Origin: Bacteroidota bacterium
Lineage (GTDB): Bacteria; Bacteroidota; Bacteroidia; Bacteroidales; FEN-979
DNA length: 64,000 nucleotides
NCBI GenBank assembly: GCA_026391775.1
Contig: JAPLDK010000010.1
Coordinates: 1 to 64,000 of the forward strand
Direction: 5' to 3'
Shown: piece after piece, positions 46,396 through 55,509 of the stretch
Position numbering within the stretch: position 1 is the stretch's first letter
Layout of the letters: each line of letters starts with the position of its first letter
The notes under the pieces: generated by a model
Told to the model about the DNA's origin: nothing
The model's database searches: none
Seen by the model: the letters and a program-made list of their open reading frames with translations, nothing else
Program-made: the position numbers and the translations under genes

Positions 46396-47829
46396 TTAAT
46401 CGATGATGGTTACTATCCTGCTGGTCCTGTGCCCTTCCACTTCAAGCATGCAAAGGTAATTGCCCGCTTTGTGGTTTTTACTGCTGAACCTGATGCTGTT
46501 CTTTGCTTCCTGAACGGTTCCTGAAAAGATGGACTCGAGTATTCTTCCCGAGTAATCACAAAGATCGATATGAACTCTTGACCCGGGAGGGACAGAAAAG
46601 AATATGTCAGTATCTCCCCTGAACGGATTGGGCCTGTTTTGATCTATGCGGATGTTATTTTCCCGGAAATTTTCATCGATCCCGTTTGTAAAGGGAAAGA
46701 ACTGCATCAAAGGAAGCCTCAGATGCTCTTTCCAGTTCCCCCAACTGTGGCCTTCATGAATTTCACGGAAACTATAAGAGTATCCTTTAGACTGAAGCAG
46801 GGTTGCAAGACTGTGCACCATAGGTATCAGTATTGCAATATCATAAGTTCCGATGTCAAGGTAAAAGTCCAGGTTCAGTTTTGAGCCATACCTCAAGGCC
46901 GAATCAATGGCTGTGATCACATCACTGGACTGGGCGGCAATCCTGCCAAAACACTGGGGTTTTTTAACACCCAGGTAAAGTGCGATGTTGCCTCCGTCGG
47001 AGGCCCCAAGAGTGGCGCGTTTCATGGGATCCTTACTGGTTCTGTATCTAAGGTCGATAAATGGCATCAGTTCCGTTGTTATAAAAGAAGTGAACAGGTC
47101 AATCTTAGTCCCGGCATATTCCGGCTGACGGTCAAGGGGTGGAACAAAAACCGCTATCACCGGATTGATCATTTTATGGGCGATAAGATAATCAAGGACA
47201 TTGTTGGCCGCGCCCAGGCTTATGTACTCAGGCCCGTCATGGAAAAGGATTACAGGATATTCCGCCGCTGTTGAAGAATAGGACGGGGGAAGGTAAACCT
47301 TCAACGCCCGTGTGTTATCCAGGATGGCGCTGTGAAACGTTGTGTCCTTTATGGTTCCATGCGGAATGTTCGGATCATAAATGGTTTCGGGTGGCTTGGT
47401 ATTTCCTCCCATGCGTAATTCGGAATTCGGGCCGAATCCTCCCAGGCAGGTGTTTGGGTTCCGGGGATCAAGTATCCAGTTGCTGCCCCCGGTAACCAGC
47501 TTGTAGTCCAGCCTGGCATCGGCTTCATAGATCTTTGTCAGGTACCAGAAAGTTGTACCTTGTATCATACTGAGATCCTGGTTTGGGTTCCATTGGGTGG
47601 CATCTCCTGCCATCGTAACGGAACTTACGCTTCCGGTATAGATAAAATGTGCCACGCTGTCATTTTCAATGAAAGGAAAAGCGGGGCATGCAGTGATGAA
47701 ACTATCGGCTACCGCCTGCCTCTCTCCCATGGGCAATGCGTTTATACGGTCAATAAAGTGCTGAAAATCCTGAGCTTCCGACCAGGATACCGTCAGCAAC
47801 AGAATGAATGCAAGGATGGTTTTTCTCAT
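46396..47829 (-). CDS. T9SS-exported esterase with N-terminal CBM48-like module
   Basis: A 477-residue secreted hydrolase. Signal peptide (about 1-19), an E-set module (about 55-130, SSVTMAGDATQWNPNQDL), then an esterase D/enterochelin-esterase domain (about 165-380; ALKVYLPPSYSSTAAEYPVI) with nucleophile Ser in TLGASDGGNIAL and His in HEGHSWGNW, and a T9SS sorting domain (RPNPFRGDTDIFFS; DYSGRILESIF; AGNYLCMLEV). Same hydrolase family as the C-terminal domain of the fusion protein at 37885-40587. Substrate unknown; presumably an acyl group on a polysaccharide. Confidence 0.88.
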   Translation of the reverse strand: MRKTILAFILLLTVSWSEAQDFQHFIDRINALPMGERQAVADSFITACPAFPFIENDSVAHFIYTGSVSSVTMAGDATQWNPNQDLSMIQGTTFWYLTKIYEADARLDYKLVTGGSNWILDPRNPNTCLGGFGPNSELRMGGNTKPPETIYDPNIPHGTIKDTTFHSAILDNTRALKVYLPPSYSSTAAEYPVILFHDGPEYISLGAANNVLDYLIAHKMINPVIAVFVPPLDRQPEYAGTKIDLFTSFITTELMPFIDLRYRTSKDPMKRATLGASDGGNIALYLGVKKPQCFGRIAAQSSDVITAIDSALRYGSKLNLDFYLDIGTYDIAILIPMVHSLATLLQSKGYSYSFREIHEGHSWGNWKEHLRLPLMQFFPFTNGIDENFRENNIRIDQNRPNPFRGDTDIFFSVPPGSRVHIDLCDYSGRILESIFSGTVQEAKNSIRFSSKNHKAGNYLCMLEVEGHRTSRIVTIID

Positions 47830-47841
47830 GGGATCCGGGTT

Positions 47842-49104
47842 TTAATATGAGGTTTTTTTTTCACTTACAAACAGCCAGAGAAAGGCCGAAACGGCTAGTG
47901 AAATACCGCTTATGATGAAAACCATGCTCTTATCGGCAGCATGACTTATGATCCGGCCCATGGCAAAACTGGCTACGAGCTGGGGCAATACAACGCTGAG
48001 ATTGAAGATGCCCATGAAAAACCCCATGCGGCTTTTATCCACTTTTTCCGACATGATCGCAAAGGGAAGGCTTACCACGGCAGCCCATCCTAACGTGAGC
48101 ACGCACATCATTGCATATAGCATAAATGGCGAGTTAGCCAGGAATACAATTCCAAAATAGCCTGTACTCATAATGCCTACCATTAATGCCTGGGTTCGCA
48201 CCCTCCCTACCTTTTTGCTCATCGGTGCGAGCAGGAATGCCGGCCAGATTGCACCTACCGCGTTCAGAATAAAAAACGACCATCCTATGAGCTGTCCCAG
48301 GTTGGCATTGCGTTCGGCCTCCGGCAGATTCTGCATTGACGGCATCTTTTGTTCAAGGAAAGCAAAAATGTAAACGAACATAGTCTGAATGCCAAGCCAG
48401 GAAAAAGAATGGGCAAAGTAAAGTTTGAAGAGTTCGCCCCACTGGGTTTTAGTTTTTACCATGTTGCCCTTGTCATCAGCTGATTTCGTCAGTTCCCTTG
48501 GCTCTTCAATGAAGATCAGGGGTCCGATAGAGAACAGGAAAACAATAACCACCCCGGCATAAATCAGGAAGTAATTGCTTATTAGGGCTCCCATGAGGTA
48601 TGCTCCGCTGCCGAAAAGGTTTGATACTGATTGCATCCACGTATAACCCTTCGTACGTGGCTGGCCGTCGGGGGTGACATCCGCAATAATGGAGCGGGTA
48701 GGGTTGAAGCTTATGTTGATCGAAAGGTCCAGGGTAAGTGCAACGGTAACAGCCACAGCCATTATACTGCCGATGCCGAAGAAATCATTGATCCTGGCTA
48801 TGTTCGGCAGCGCAAGGATCATCAGGGCGGCAAGCATCCCTCCGATGATGATGAAAGGTTTACGCCTTCCGCCCCAGAACCATATCTTGTCGCTGATCAG
48901 GCCGACCAGGGGCTGGCCGAGGATTCCGGCAATAGGACCGGCGGCCCACACAATGCCTATCTGGTCAATTTCCAGGTTGTATTTCGTCCGCAGTATCCAG
49001 CTAAGAACGGCGATTTGTATGGAAAGGGCAAAACCCATGGCTGTGCTTGGAAACCCGATGAGCAAGTAAAAGAGATTTGACAGTTTTTTCTGAATGACAA
49101 GCAT
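47842..49104 (-). CDS. MFS sugar transporter (SLC45-like)
   Basis: A 420-residue inner-membrane carrier with twelve hydrophobic helices. The opening (FPSTAMGFALSIQIAVLSWI), the motif DKIWFWGGRRKPFIIIGG after helix 3, and ADVTPDGQPRTKGYTWMQ resemble the SLC45/GPH-like sugar carriers that import maltose or sucrose with protons. Its place between a SusA-like enzyme and a secreted esterase suggests import of maltose or malto-oligosaccharides. It shares overall organisation with the second MFS gene at 54148-55509; the two differ enough to have different substrates. Confidence 0.9.
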   Translation of the reverse strand: MLVIQKKLSNLFYLLIGFPSTAMGFALSIQIAVLSWILRTKYNLEIDQIGIVWAAGPIAGILGQPLVGLISDKIWFWGGRRKPFIIIGGMLAALMILALPNIARINDFFGIGSIMAVAVTVALTLDLSINISFNPTRSIIADVTPDGQPRTKGYTWMQSVSNLFGSGAYLMGALISNYFLIYAGVVIVFLFSIGPLIFIEEPRELTKSADDKGNMVKTKTQWGELFKLYFAHSFSWLGIQTMFVYIFAFLEQKMPSMQNLPEAERNANLGQLIGWSFFILNAVGAIWPAFLLAPMSKKVGRVRTQALMVGIMSTGYFGIVFLANSPFMLYAMMCVLTLGWAAVVSLPFAIMSEKVDKSRMGFFMGIFNLSVVLPQLVASFAMGRIISHAADKSMVFIISGISLAVSAFLWLFVSEKKTSY

Positions 49105-49125
49105 CTTATATATATTTGTTTGAAA

Positions 49126-50982
49126 TTACTTTTTCAGATCGATGATCAGTACTGATTTTCCGGGAATTGTCAGTTTCGAGAGATCTTTGATATCTGTACT
49201 GCTGATAATCTCCCTTCCGGATTTGAATTTTTCAAGAACCTCCCTGTACCTGCCGGTGTCGATTGCTTTCAGTTCCTCATTGTTGTTCATGACCACCATT
49301 ACACTGCCGCTGCTGTTATAACGGAAGTAAGCGTAAATACCGTCCACGGGTATGAAATGTACAAGTTTACCTGTCTGTAGAGCGGTATTTGACCTCCGGT
49401 AGTTTAGCAGCTTATGCATGAAGTTGTACATGTCATTTTCGGCAACCGTTCTGCCCGCGGAGAAAAACGCATTCCTTTTGTCACCAGGCCATCCCCCTGG
49501 AACATCCCTGCGGATCGTACCATGTCCTTTGTCAACCCCGGTGGTCAGAAGTAGCTCCGTACCATAAAAGATCTGAGGTATGCCCCTGGTTGTAAGAATA
49601 AATGCCATTGCCATTTTTAGCTTACGTATATCATCATTCTGGGTGTCAAGGAAGCGGTTCACATCATGATTGTCGGCAAAAGTGACCAGATTTCCGGGAG
49701 CAGGGTAAGAGAAATCCTGTGAGAGGATCTCATATAGCCTCAGAATCCCTGTGTTCCAGCCTTCTTTCTCGATGAATGCTTTGATGAGAGCATCATGTAA
49801 AGGAAAATCCATTACTGAGGGCAGATTGGAGTTAAAACCGTCGAGGTTTTTTGAGTCTTTCTGCCAATAGGCAACTGTTGCAGGGTAATCCATCCAGCAC
49901 TCGCCCACAATGTTGAAGTCAGGATATTCTTCCAGCATTCGTTTCCCCCACTCTTGCATCATATCTTTAAAGGGGTATGAATAAGTATCCTGGCGGATAC
50001 CGTCCAAACCTGCATATTCAACCCACCAGATACTGTTCTGGATAAGATAATTTTTCATGTACGGATTTCGCTGGTTGAGGTCAGGCATGGTTTTATCAAA
50101 CCATCCCCTTGAAAACTGATTGCTGTCTATGGTAGCTACATATGGATCGCTTACACTTCCTGCCCTGTATGTACTCCTTGTAAATTCAGGCCATTGGTTG
50201 AGCCAGTCAGCCGAAGGCAGGTCCTTCATCCACCAGTGTTCGCTTCCGCAGTGGTTAAACACCTGGTCAGCAATGAGCTTCATACCACGCTGATGCAGGG
50301 CGTCACTGAGCTTCAGATAGTCTGCGTTCGTCCCGAAACGGGGATCAACCTTATAATAATCGGTACAGGAATAACCATGGTAGGAATATTTGGGCTGGTC
50401 ATTTTCAAGCAGAGGAGTCATCCACAGCGCGGTGACCCCAAGTTCTTTCAGATAATCCAGGTGGTTGGCAATGCCTTTGATATCGCCTCCATGCCGGCTG
50501 TCGGGCTTTGACCTGTCAACTTTTTCTTTCATACCGGCGATATAGTCATTGGCAGTATCCCCATTGGCAAAGCGGTCGGGCATGATAAGGTAGATCGCAT
50601 CGGAATTGTTAAATCCTTTCCTTTGGGCAGAACCTTTTTTTCGCGCTTTCAGCTCGTAAAGATAGCTGGCAACAACTTTTTTATTCGCCGAGAAATTCAA
50701 GCTAAACACACCTGGTTTGACAGATGCCCCGATTTTCAAATCAACAAAAAGGTAATTTGGATTGCTGACCTTATGAACTGCAGTAACAACAACTCCCTCT
50801 TGTTGGGAACCTGCAACAGAAATTTCTTTGCTCGCTATGTCTTTGCCATATATCATCAGCTGTAATGCAGGGTTTCTGAATCCGGTCCACCAGAAAGGAG
50901 GCTCAACGCGTTCTATCGCGGGCTGGTCTGCGAACATGCATGCAGGTGTCAGGAACAGTAGAAAAAAGATTAGGCGCTTCAT
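49126..50982 (-). CDS. susA: SusA-like neopullulanase/cyclomaltodextrinase (GH13)
   Basis: A 618-residue periplasmic glycosidase. Signal peptide (about 1-19), cyclomaltodextrinase N-domain (about 22-115, AIERVEPPFWWTGFRNPALQ), GH13 barrel with triad Asp332 (GIRQDTYSY), Glu361 (VGECWMDYP) and Asp440 (FADNHDVNRF), and a cyclomaltodextrinase C-domain (about 540-618). This is the Bacteroides SusA architecture, which trims imported malto-oligosaccharides in the periplasm. Start at 50982 preferred over 51021 because the latter lies inside malQ and before the signal peptide; the intergenic string is TAA-A-ATG. Confidence 0.93.
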   Translation of the reverse strand: MKRLIFFLLFLTPACMFADQPAIERVEPPFWWTGFRNPALQLMIYGKDIASKEISVAGSQQEGVVVTAVHKVSNPNYLFVDLKIGASVKPGVFSLNFSANKKVVASYLYELKARKKGSAQRKGFNNSDAIYLIMPDRFANGDTANDYIAGMKEKVDRSKPDSRHGGDIKGIANHLDYLKELGVTALWMTPLLENDQPKYSYHGYSCTDYYKVDPRFGTNADYLKLSDALHQRGMKLIADQVFNHCGSEHWWMKDLPSADWLNQWPEFTRSTYRAGSVSDPYVATIDSNQFSRGWFDKTMPDLNQRNPYMKNYLIQNSIWWVEYAGLDGIRQDTYSYPFKDMMQEWGKRMLEEYPDFNIVGECWMDYPATVAYWQKDSKNLDGFNSNLPSVMDFPLHDALIKAFIEKEGWNTGILRLYEILSQDFSYPAPGNLVTFADNHDVNRFLDTQNDDIRKLKMAMAFILTTRGIPQIFYGTELLLTTGVDKGHGTIRRDVPGGWPGDKRNAFFSAGRTVAENDMYNFMHKLLNYRRSNTALQTGKLVHFIPVDGIYAYFRYNSSGSVMVVMNNNEELKAIDTGRYREVLEKFKSGREIISSTDIKDLSKLTIPGKSVLIIDLKK

Positions 50983-50983
50983 T

Positions 50984-52498
50984 TTACTTGGTTTTGCTTT
51001 TCGATTTTCTGGATCTTCCAAAAAGGACAGTCATGGATGCAAGAGCATTGGCAAGTTCATTGGGAAAATCGGCTTCCTTTGCCCTCCAATTCCAATTGCC
51101 ACCAGTGGTTCCGGGAAGGTTCATCCTTGCGGCGGAATCCAGTCCGAGCAGGTCCTGCATGGGGACGATGGCTTTATAGGCTACAGAGGACCATGCAAGG
51201 CGCACAAACGACCAGTGGATGTCCTTTCCGTCCTTGTCTAGGTAATCCAGCACCTGTTGCCTGTCGGTTTCAGAAGCCTTCTTGAACCAGCCTACAACTG
51301 TATCGTTATCATGTGTGCCGGTATATACAATACAGTTCTTGATATAGGAATAAGGGATGTAATCATTGGCTTCGGAAGAGTCAAAGGCAAACTCCAGGAT
51401 TTTCATGCCCGGGAAGCCGAAACTGTCACGAAGGTCCTCAACATCAGGTGTCATCACACCCAGGTCTTCAGCAATAATGGGCAGATCACCGAACTCATTC
51501 TTAAGTGCCTTGAAAAATTCTTTTCCGGGGCCAGGGATCCATGCCCCTTTGATCGCTGTCTTCTCTTCGTACGGAACAGCCCAGTAAGCTGCGAACCCTC
51601 GGAAATGGTCTATCCTGATCACATCATACAGGGTCAGGTTGGTACGGATACGGTCCATCCACCATTTATAATTATTATTTTTCATAATATCCCAGCGGAA
51701 GAGCGGGTTCCCCCAAAGCTGGCCTGTTTCGCTGAAATAATCGGGAGGGACACCGCCCACTCTGATGGGCATCAGTTCCCTGTCAAATTCAAATTCACCA
51801 GGATTAGCCCATGCATCGGAACTGTCCAGGGAAATATACAATGGTATATCCCCAATGATCCTGATCTTGTGTTTTTTTGCATAATCCTTGATACTTGTCC
51901 ATTGTTTGAAGAAAACAAACTGCAGGAATTTATGAAAGTCAGTTTGCTCTGCAAGCCTGCTCTCAATTGTTTTCAATGCCTCAGGATTGCGTGTCTTCAA
52001 ATCCTTTTCCCATTTGTACCAGGGCTTGTTCCCGGAATCCTCCTTGATAGCCCTGAACAAGGCATAATCATTCAGCCAGGCAGAATGGCTCTTAAGGAAG
52101 TTACGGTATGCCAGTTTCTCCAGGTCAGAAGCATTTGCTGTGAATACATGAAAGGCTTTAAAAAGTAAAGGCAGCCTGGCTTTCTGAACCTTCTCATAAT
52201 TGACTGCGCCATCCTCAAAATGAGGCATGGATGCAAGGTCTTCATGAGCCAGCAAATGGTTGCTCACCAGAAGGTCAAGATCGATGAGGTCGGGATTGCC
52301 GGCATGGGCCGAATAGCACTGGTAAGGCGAGTCTCCAAAACCTGTAGGGCCTAGGGGCAGGATTTGCCAGTACTGTTGTTTTGCTTTACTTAGAAAATCA
52401 ATGAAGTTAGAGGCAGCTTTGCCAAGGGTCCCGATCCCGTATTTTCCCGGCAGGGAAGTCGGATGCAGCAGAATGCCGGAGGCACGTTCATTCATCAT
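50984..52498 (-). CDS. malQ: 4-alpha-glucanotransferase (amylomaltase, GH77)
   Basis: A 504-residue cytosolic enzyme of bacterial MalQ size. Opening RASGILLHPTSLPGKYGIGT and PLGPTGFGDSPYQCYSA are diagnostic. Catalytic residues: Asp297 (IRIDHFRGF), Glu344 (IAEDLGVMT), Asp397 (GTHDNDTV). It transfers malto-dextrin units between chains, releasing glucose, in the cytoplasmic part of maltodextrin use. Gap 26 nt after the upstream gene and one base before the SusA-like gene. Two adjacent ATG codons open the frame. Confidence 0.97.
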   Translation of the reverse strand: MMNERASGILLHPTSLPGKYGIGTLGKAASNFIDFLSKAKQQYWQILPLGPTGFGDSPYQCYSAHAGNPDLIDLDLLVSNHLLAHEDLASMPHFEDGAVNYEKVQKARLPLLFKAFHVFTANASDLEKLAYRNFLKSHSAWLNDYALFRAIKEDSGNKPWYKWEKDLKTRNPEALKTIESRLAEQTDFHKFLQFVFFKQWTSIKDYAKKHKIRIIGDIPLYISLDSSDAWANPGEFEFDRELMPIRVGGVPPDYFSETGQLWGNPLFRWDIMKNNNYKWWMDRIRTNLTLYDVIRIDHFRGFAAYWAVPYEEKTAIKGAWIPGPGKEFFKALKNEFGDLPIIAEDLGVMTPDVEDLRDSFGFPGMKILEFAFDSSEANDYIPYSYIKNCIVYTGTHDNDTVVGWFKKASETDRQQVLDYLDKDGKDIHWSFVRLAWSSVAYKAIVPMQDLLGLDSAARMNLPGTTGGNWNWRAKEADFPNELANALASMTVLFGRSRKSKSKTK

Positions 52499-52524
52499 TT
52501 GAGTTTATTATTTGATTGTTCATG

Positions 52525-54126
52525 TTACTTCTTGATGCCATAAGATTCCAGGATAAATGTAATCAGAGAGGCATTCTTTTCCGGATCCTGGATTTGTTTG
52601 CTGCCGGTGACTACCAGCAATGTGTTTTCCGGTTTCATAATTTTTCTCAATTCAGATGCCAGGGTGAGACTTTCGAGGCCCTTATCAGTCACAATGGGAC
52701 CTGAAATTAAAAAAATATTTGAAACCAGGGGATTTGCTGCAGGTTTGGAAAAAGCAGGAGCATCAAGTACAAGAGTCCTGACCCATAAAGGATGTTCCCT
52801 GGCTGCATTCCAGGCCATTGAGGCTCCAACACCCTTTCCTGCAATTGTAATCATGCCCGGCGCAGTAAACCTCCTTCCGATCAGCGTGGTGACCGCTGCT
52901 GTGACAAGGCCAGTAGTTTCAGAATCAGAAGAAACACCTGAAGATACATGAATACGGGCAATGTAAAATCCCCTGTTGAGCAGGCTAAGGAGATAAGGCC
53001 TGAAATTGTCGTCCTGTTCCCATGGCTTTGTAGATTCAACAAATAAGACCAGGGGGCTGGTCCCATCCTTCCGTTCCGGATCCCTTTTACTGATGAGCGA
53101 TACAGGCATCCGTCCGTGTTCTTTTGTCCTGATCCATATTATCTCAGCCTTATAATCATCCTGAACATAGTTTTTAATTTGTTTTTTCCAGCGGATGCCC
53201 ATATGCATGGTATGAATCCCGTAAGTGTAACATGAAGGAGGGGTTATAATACTTGAATACCGGAAAACCAGTTTGTCCTCTTTCTGTTCGTAAAAAAGGT
53301 CGGATATCTGCCCTTCTGGCTCTGGAAAATTGATTTTATTCTCAATGCCAAATCCTTTATTATCCGGGTAGAGGTTTGTTATTTCGATGGAAGTGCTCCG
53401 GTGTTTTTTCTGCACCAATACCAGGTATTGCAGGTTGATTACTGCATACGCATCAATTAGCACACTGTCATTTTCCCGCACTGCTGCCCTCCATTTTGCA
53501 GGACCGGGAGATGCCGCCGGAGCGATCAGAATACATCGCATAGGTGCATTCTCATTTGAAAGGATCCAGATGTTGTTACCACCGAAATGATCAGCATTGT
53601 AAAAGACGTTCTGTTTCCTTTCCTGGATCAGGACAGGGTCAGGGGATTTGGATGCAACAGGAAGAAGGCGAACCTCAGAGGATTGACCCGATGTGCTTTC
53701 AATAAAAATATAGCTTTTCGAGTAAGAATAACGCAAGCTGACATGAAATTCAGGATCAGTTTCAGTATAAATGATCCTGTCTGCGGCATTCCGTGCCCCT
53801 GTTGAAAGGGCGTGTACATCTTTCCCGCCATTGACAAAAATTTTCCACAGGCCACCGGTCGTAAGCGCTGTATCAGTAAAAACTTTTTGCACAGCAGTAA
53901 CAGTATAATCCCGGTTCGCCAACTCTGCCTGAAGCTTTTTTCTCAGCGACCCGAACTGATTTAGCCATTTTTCGGAATATTCATTTTCAGTTTTGGCATA
54001 AGCCTTGATTGAATTCTCGTTTCCAGGAAGCTTCATTGCTTCGGGAGGTTGAGGCTTCATTTTACAGGAGGCCGTTACAAGCAGCATGCATGCAAATGTC
54101 AAAGAAAGAAGTGGGTAATTTTTCAT
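52525..54126 (-). CDS. inactive oligopeptidase-B-like lipoprotein
   Basis: A 533-residue lipoprotein (LLVTASC, Cys at 21). The body resembles oligopeptidase B (S9A): AKTENEYSEKWL, then YTETDPEFHVSLRYSYSKSY and TSGQSSEVRLLPV of the propeller, then RMPVSLISKRDPERKDGTSP and LLNRGFYIARIH of the hydrolase domain. The nucleophile elbow, GGSAGG in active enzymes, reads AGKGVGAS, so Ser is Gly432. The C-terminal segment with the catalytic His (DxGHGG in the family) is absent, and the protein is about 150 residues short. So it cannot be a normal serine peptidase. Position in the starch run suggests a recruited binding role, which is inference. Confidence 0.8.
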   Translation of the reverse strand: MKNYPLLSLTFACMLLVTASCKMKPQPPEAMKLPGNENSIKAYAKTENEYSEKWLNQFGSLRKKLQAELANRDYTVTAVQKVFTDTALTTGGLWKIFVNGGKDVHALSTGARNAADRIIYTETDPEFHVSLRYSYSKSYIFIESTSGQSSEVRLLPVASKSPDPVLIQERKQNVFYNADHFGGNNIWILSNENAPMRCILIAPAASPGPAKWRAAVRENDSVLIDAYAVINLQYLVLVQKKHRSTSIEITNLYPDNKGFGIENKINFPEPEGQISDLFYEQKEDKLVFRYSSIITPPSCYTYGIHTMHMGIRWKKQIKNYVQDDYKAEIIWIRTKEHGRMPVSLISKRDPERKDGTSPLVLFVESTKPWEQDDNFRPYLLSLLNRGFYIARIHVSSGVSSDSETTGLVTAAVTTLIGRRFTAPGMITIAGKGVGASMAWNAAREHPLWVRTLVLDAPAFSKPAANPLVSNIFLISGPIVTDKGLESLTLASELRKIMKPENTLLVVTGSKQIQDPEKNASLITFILESYGIKK

Positions 54127-54147
54127 TGTAGCCTGATTTGAGTACGG

Positions 54148-55509
54148 TTAATAGGTGACAGACTTGATGACAGCCTCACCATTACTGCTTTGCCTGTATT
54201 TCACAAAAACAAGAGTTGTTAATGAAGCGATAGCAAAGCAGACTCCGCCGATAATCATGGCGTTCATGGGTTTGCTGGCAAAGAAAAGTTCAATCACATA
54301 TCCGAGCAGGCTTGATGCAATAACCTGAGGTATGACAATGAACAGGTTGAAGATTCCCATCATGACCCCGAATTTATCAGGGGGCAAAGCCGGTGTTAGC
54401 ATTGCATAGGGCATGGAGAGAATGCTTGACCAGGCTATTCCGATGCAGGTCATGGAGATCAGTAGTCCGTATTTCCCGGTTATCATAGGGATGCTTAGTA
54501 GCCCTATGGCACCAATTGCCAGGCAGAGCGTATGAATCAGTTTCGGCCCGGTGGCTTTTGTGACCCGGAGAAGGACAAATGAGAATAAAAAGCAAACTGC
54601 ATTGTACATGGCAAAACAGAATCCTGCCCAGGCACCGGATGCTTCCATCTCCAATGTCCCTTCTCTGGCATGAAACACATTACCGGCAATTGCAGGGGAA
54701 AAATAAACCCACAAACAAAACATGCCAATCCAGGTGAAGAACTGAACTAAACCAAGTTCCCACATCCGTTTAGGCAAGTGTCCGATAAGCCTTACAATCT
54801 CTCCCAGGCCCAGGGTCCAGTCAAACTTCCGTGACCGGATCGCGGCCAGTTCCTTCTCATCAGGCGGTATCTCCTTTGTTGAAAAGACGGTCCACAGAAC
54901 AGCTCCAATGAAGGCAACCGAGCCGATATAAAAAGATAAAGTGACGGAACTCGGAATATGTCCCTGACCTGCCTTATCCTGTGTAATTCCGAACCAGTTT
55001 GTCATCATCCAGGGAAGGGCAGAGGCGATAGTACCTCCGAGACCGATGAAGAGTGACTGTATAGCGAACCCCTGGGAATTTTGTTTTTCGGGGAGGTTGT
55101 CGGCTACCATGGCCCTGAATGGTTGCATGCTGGCATTGATGGTCCCGTCGAGCACCCAGAGAAGGCCTGCAGCAACCCAGAAAGTCGGTGAATTAGGCAT
55201 AAAGATCAGAGCCAGGGAGGCCAGGATGGCTCCCACCAGGATATAGGGCCGTCTGCGACCCAGCCTCGTCCAGGTACGATCACTCGCCTGCCCGATAAGT
55301 GGCTGGATGATGACACCGGTAACCGGAGCAGCAAGCCAGAGCAAGGCAATCTGGCTGGGTCTCGCACCAAGGTACGAGTAAATAGCACTCATATTTGCCA
55401 TCTGAAGGCCCCATCCGAACTGTATGCCCAGAAAGCCAAAACTCATGTTCCAGATCTGCCAGAAACGCAGTGTGGGTTTTTCACGCATAGTCTGATTGTT
55501 ATTTGTCAT
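54148..55509 (-). CDS. MFS sugar transporter (SLC45-like), second copy
   Basis: A 453-residue inner-membrane carrier with twelve predicted helices. FLGIQFGWGLQMANMSAIYS and SDRTWTRLGRRRPYILVGA, together with LLWVLDGTINASMQPFRAM, mark it as an SLC45-type proton-coupled sugar carrier. The ATG at 55509 overlaps the end of glgB by 11 bases; the in-frame ATG at 55488 would avoid this and is possible. Having two such carriers in one run suggests maltose and longer maltodextrins may be handled separately (inference). Confidence 0.9.
   Translation of the reverse strand: MTNNNQTMREKPTLRFWQIWNMSFGFLGIQFGWGLQMANMSAIYSYLGARPSQIALLWLAAPVTGVIIQPLIGQASDRTWTRLGRRRPYILVGAILASLALIFMPNSPTFWVAAGLLWVLDGTINASMQPFRAMVADNLPEKQNSQGFAIQSLFIGLGGTIASALPWMMTNWFGITQDKAGQGHIPSSVTLSFYIGSVAFIGAVLWTVFSTKEIPPDEKELAAIRSRKFDWTLGLGEIVRLIGHLPKRMWELGLVQFFTWIGMFCLWVYFSPAIAGNVFHAREGTLEMEASGAWAGFCFAMYNAVCFLFSFVLLRVTKATGPKLIHTLCLAIGAIGLLSIPMITGKYGLLISMTCIGIAWSSILSMPYAMLTPALPPDKFGVMMGIFNLFIVIPQVIASSLLGYVIELFFASKPMNAMIIGGVCFAIASLTTLVFVKYRQSSNGEAVIKSVTY

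Noticed and set aside
51257-52168. 303-codon plus-strand ORF opposite malQ
   Set aside because: It lies wholly inside the well-supported malQ gene, has no family features, signal or promoter, and is a shadow of codon usage on the other strand.
52525-54126. Active serine peptidase annotation
   Set aside because: The nucleophile Ser and the His segment are absent, so it is called inactive.
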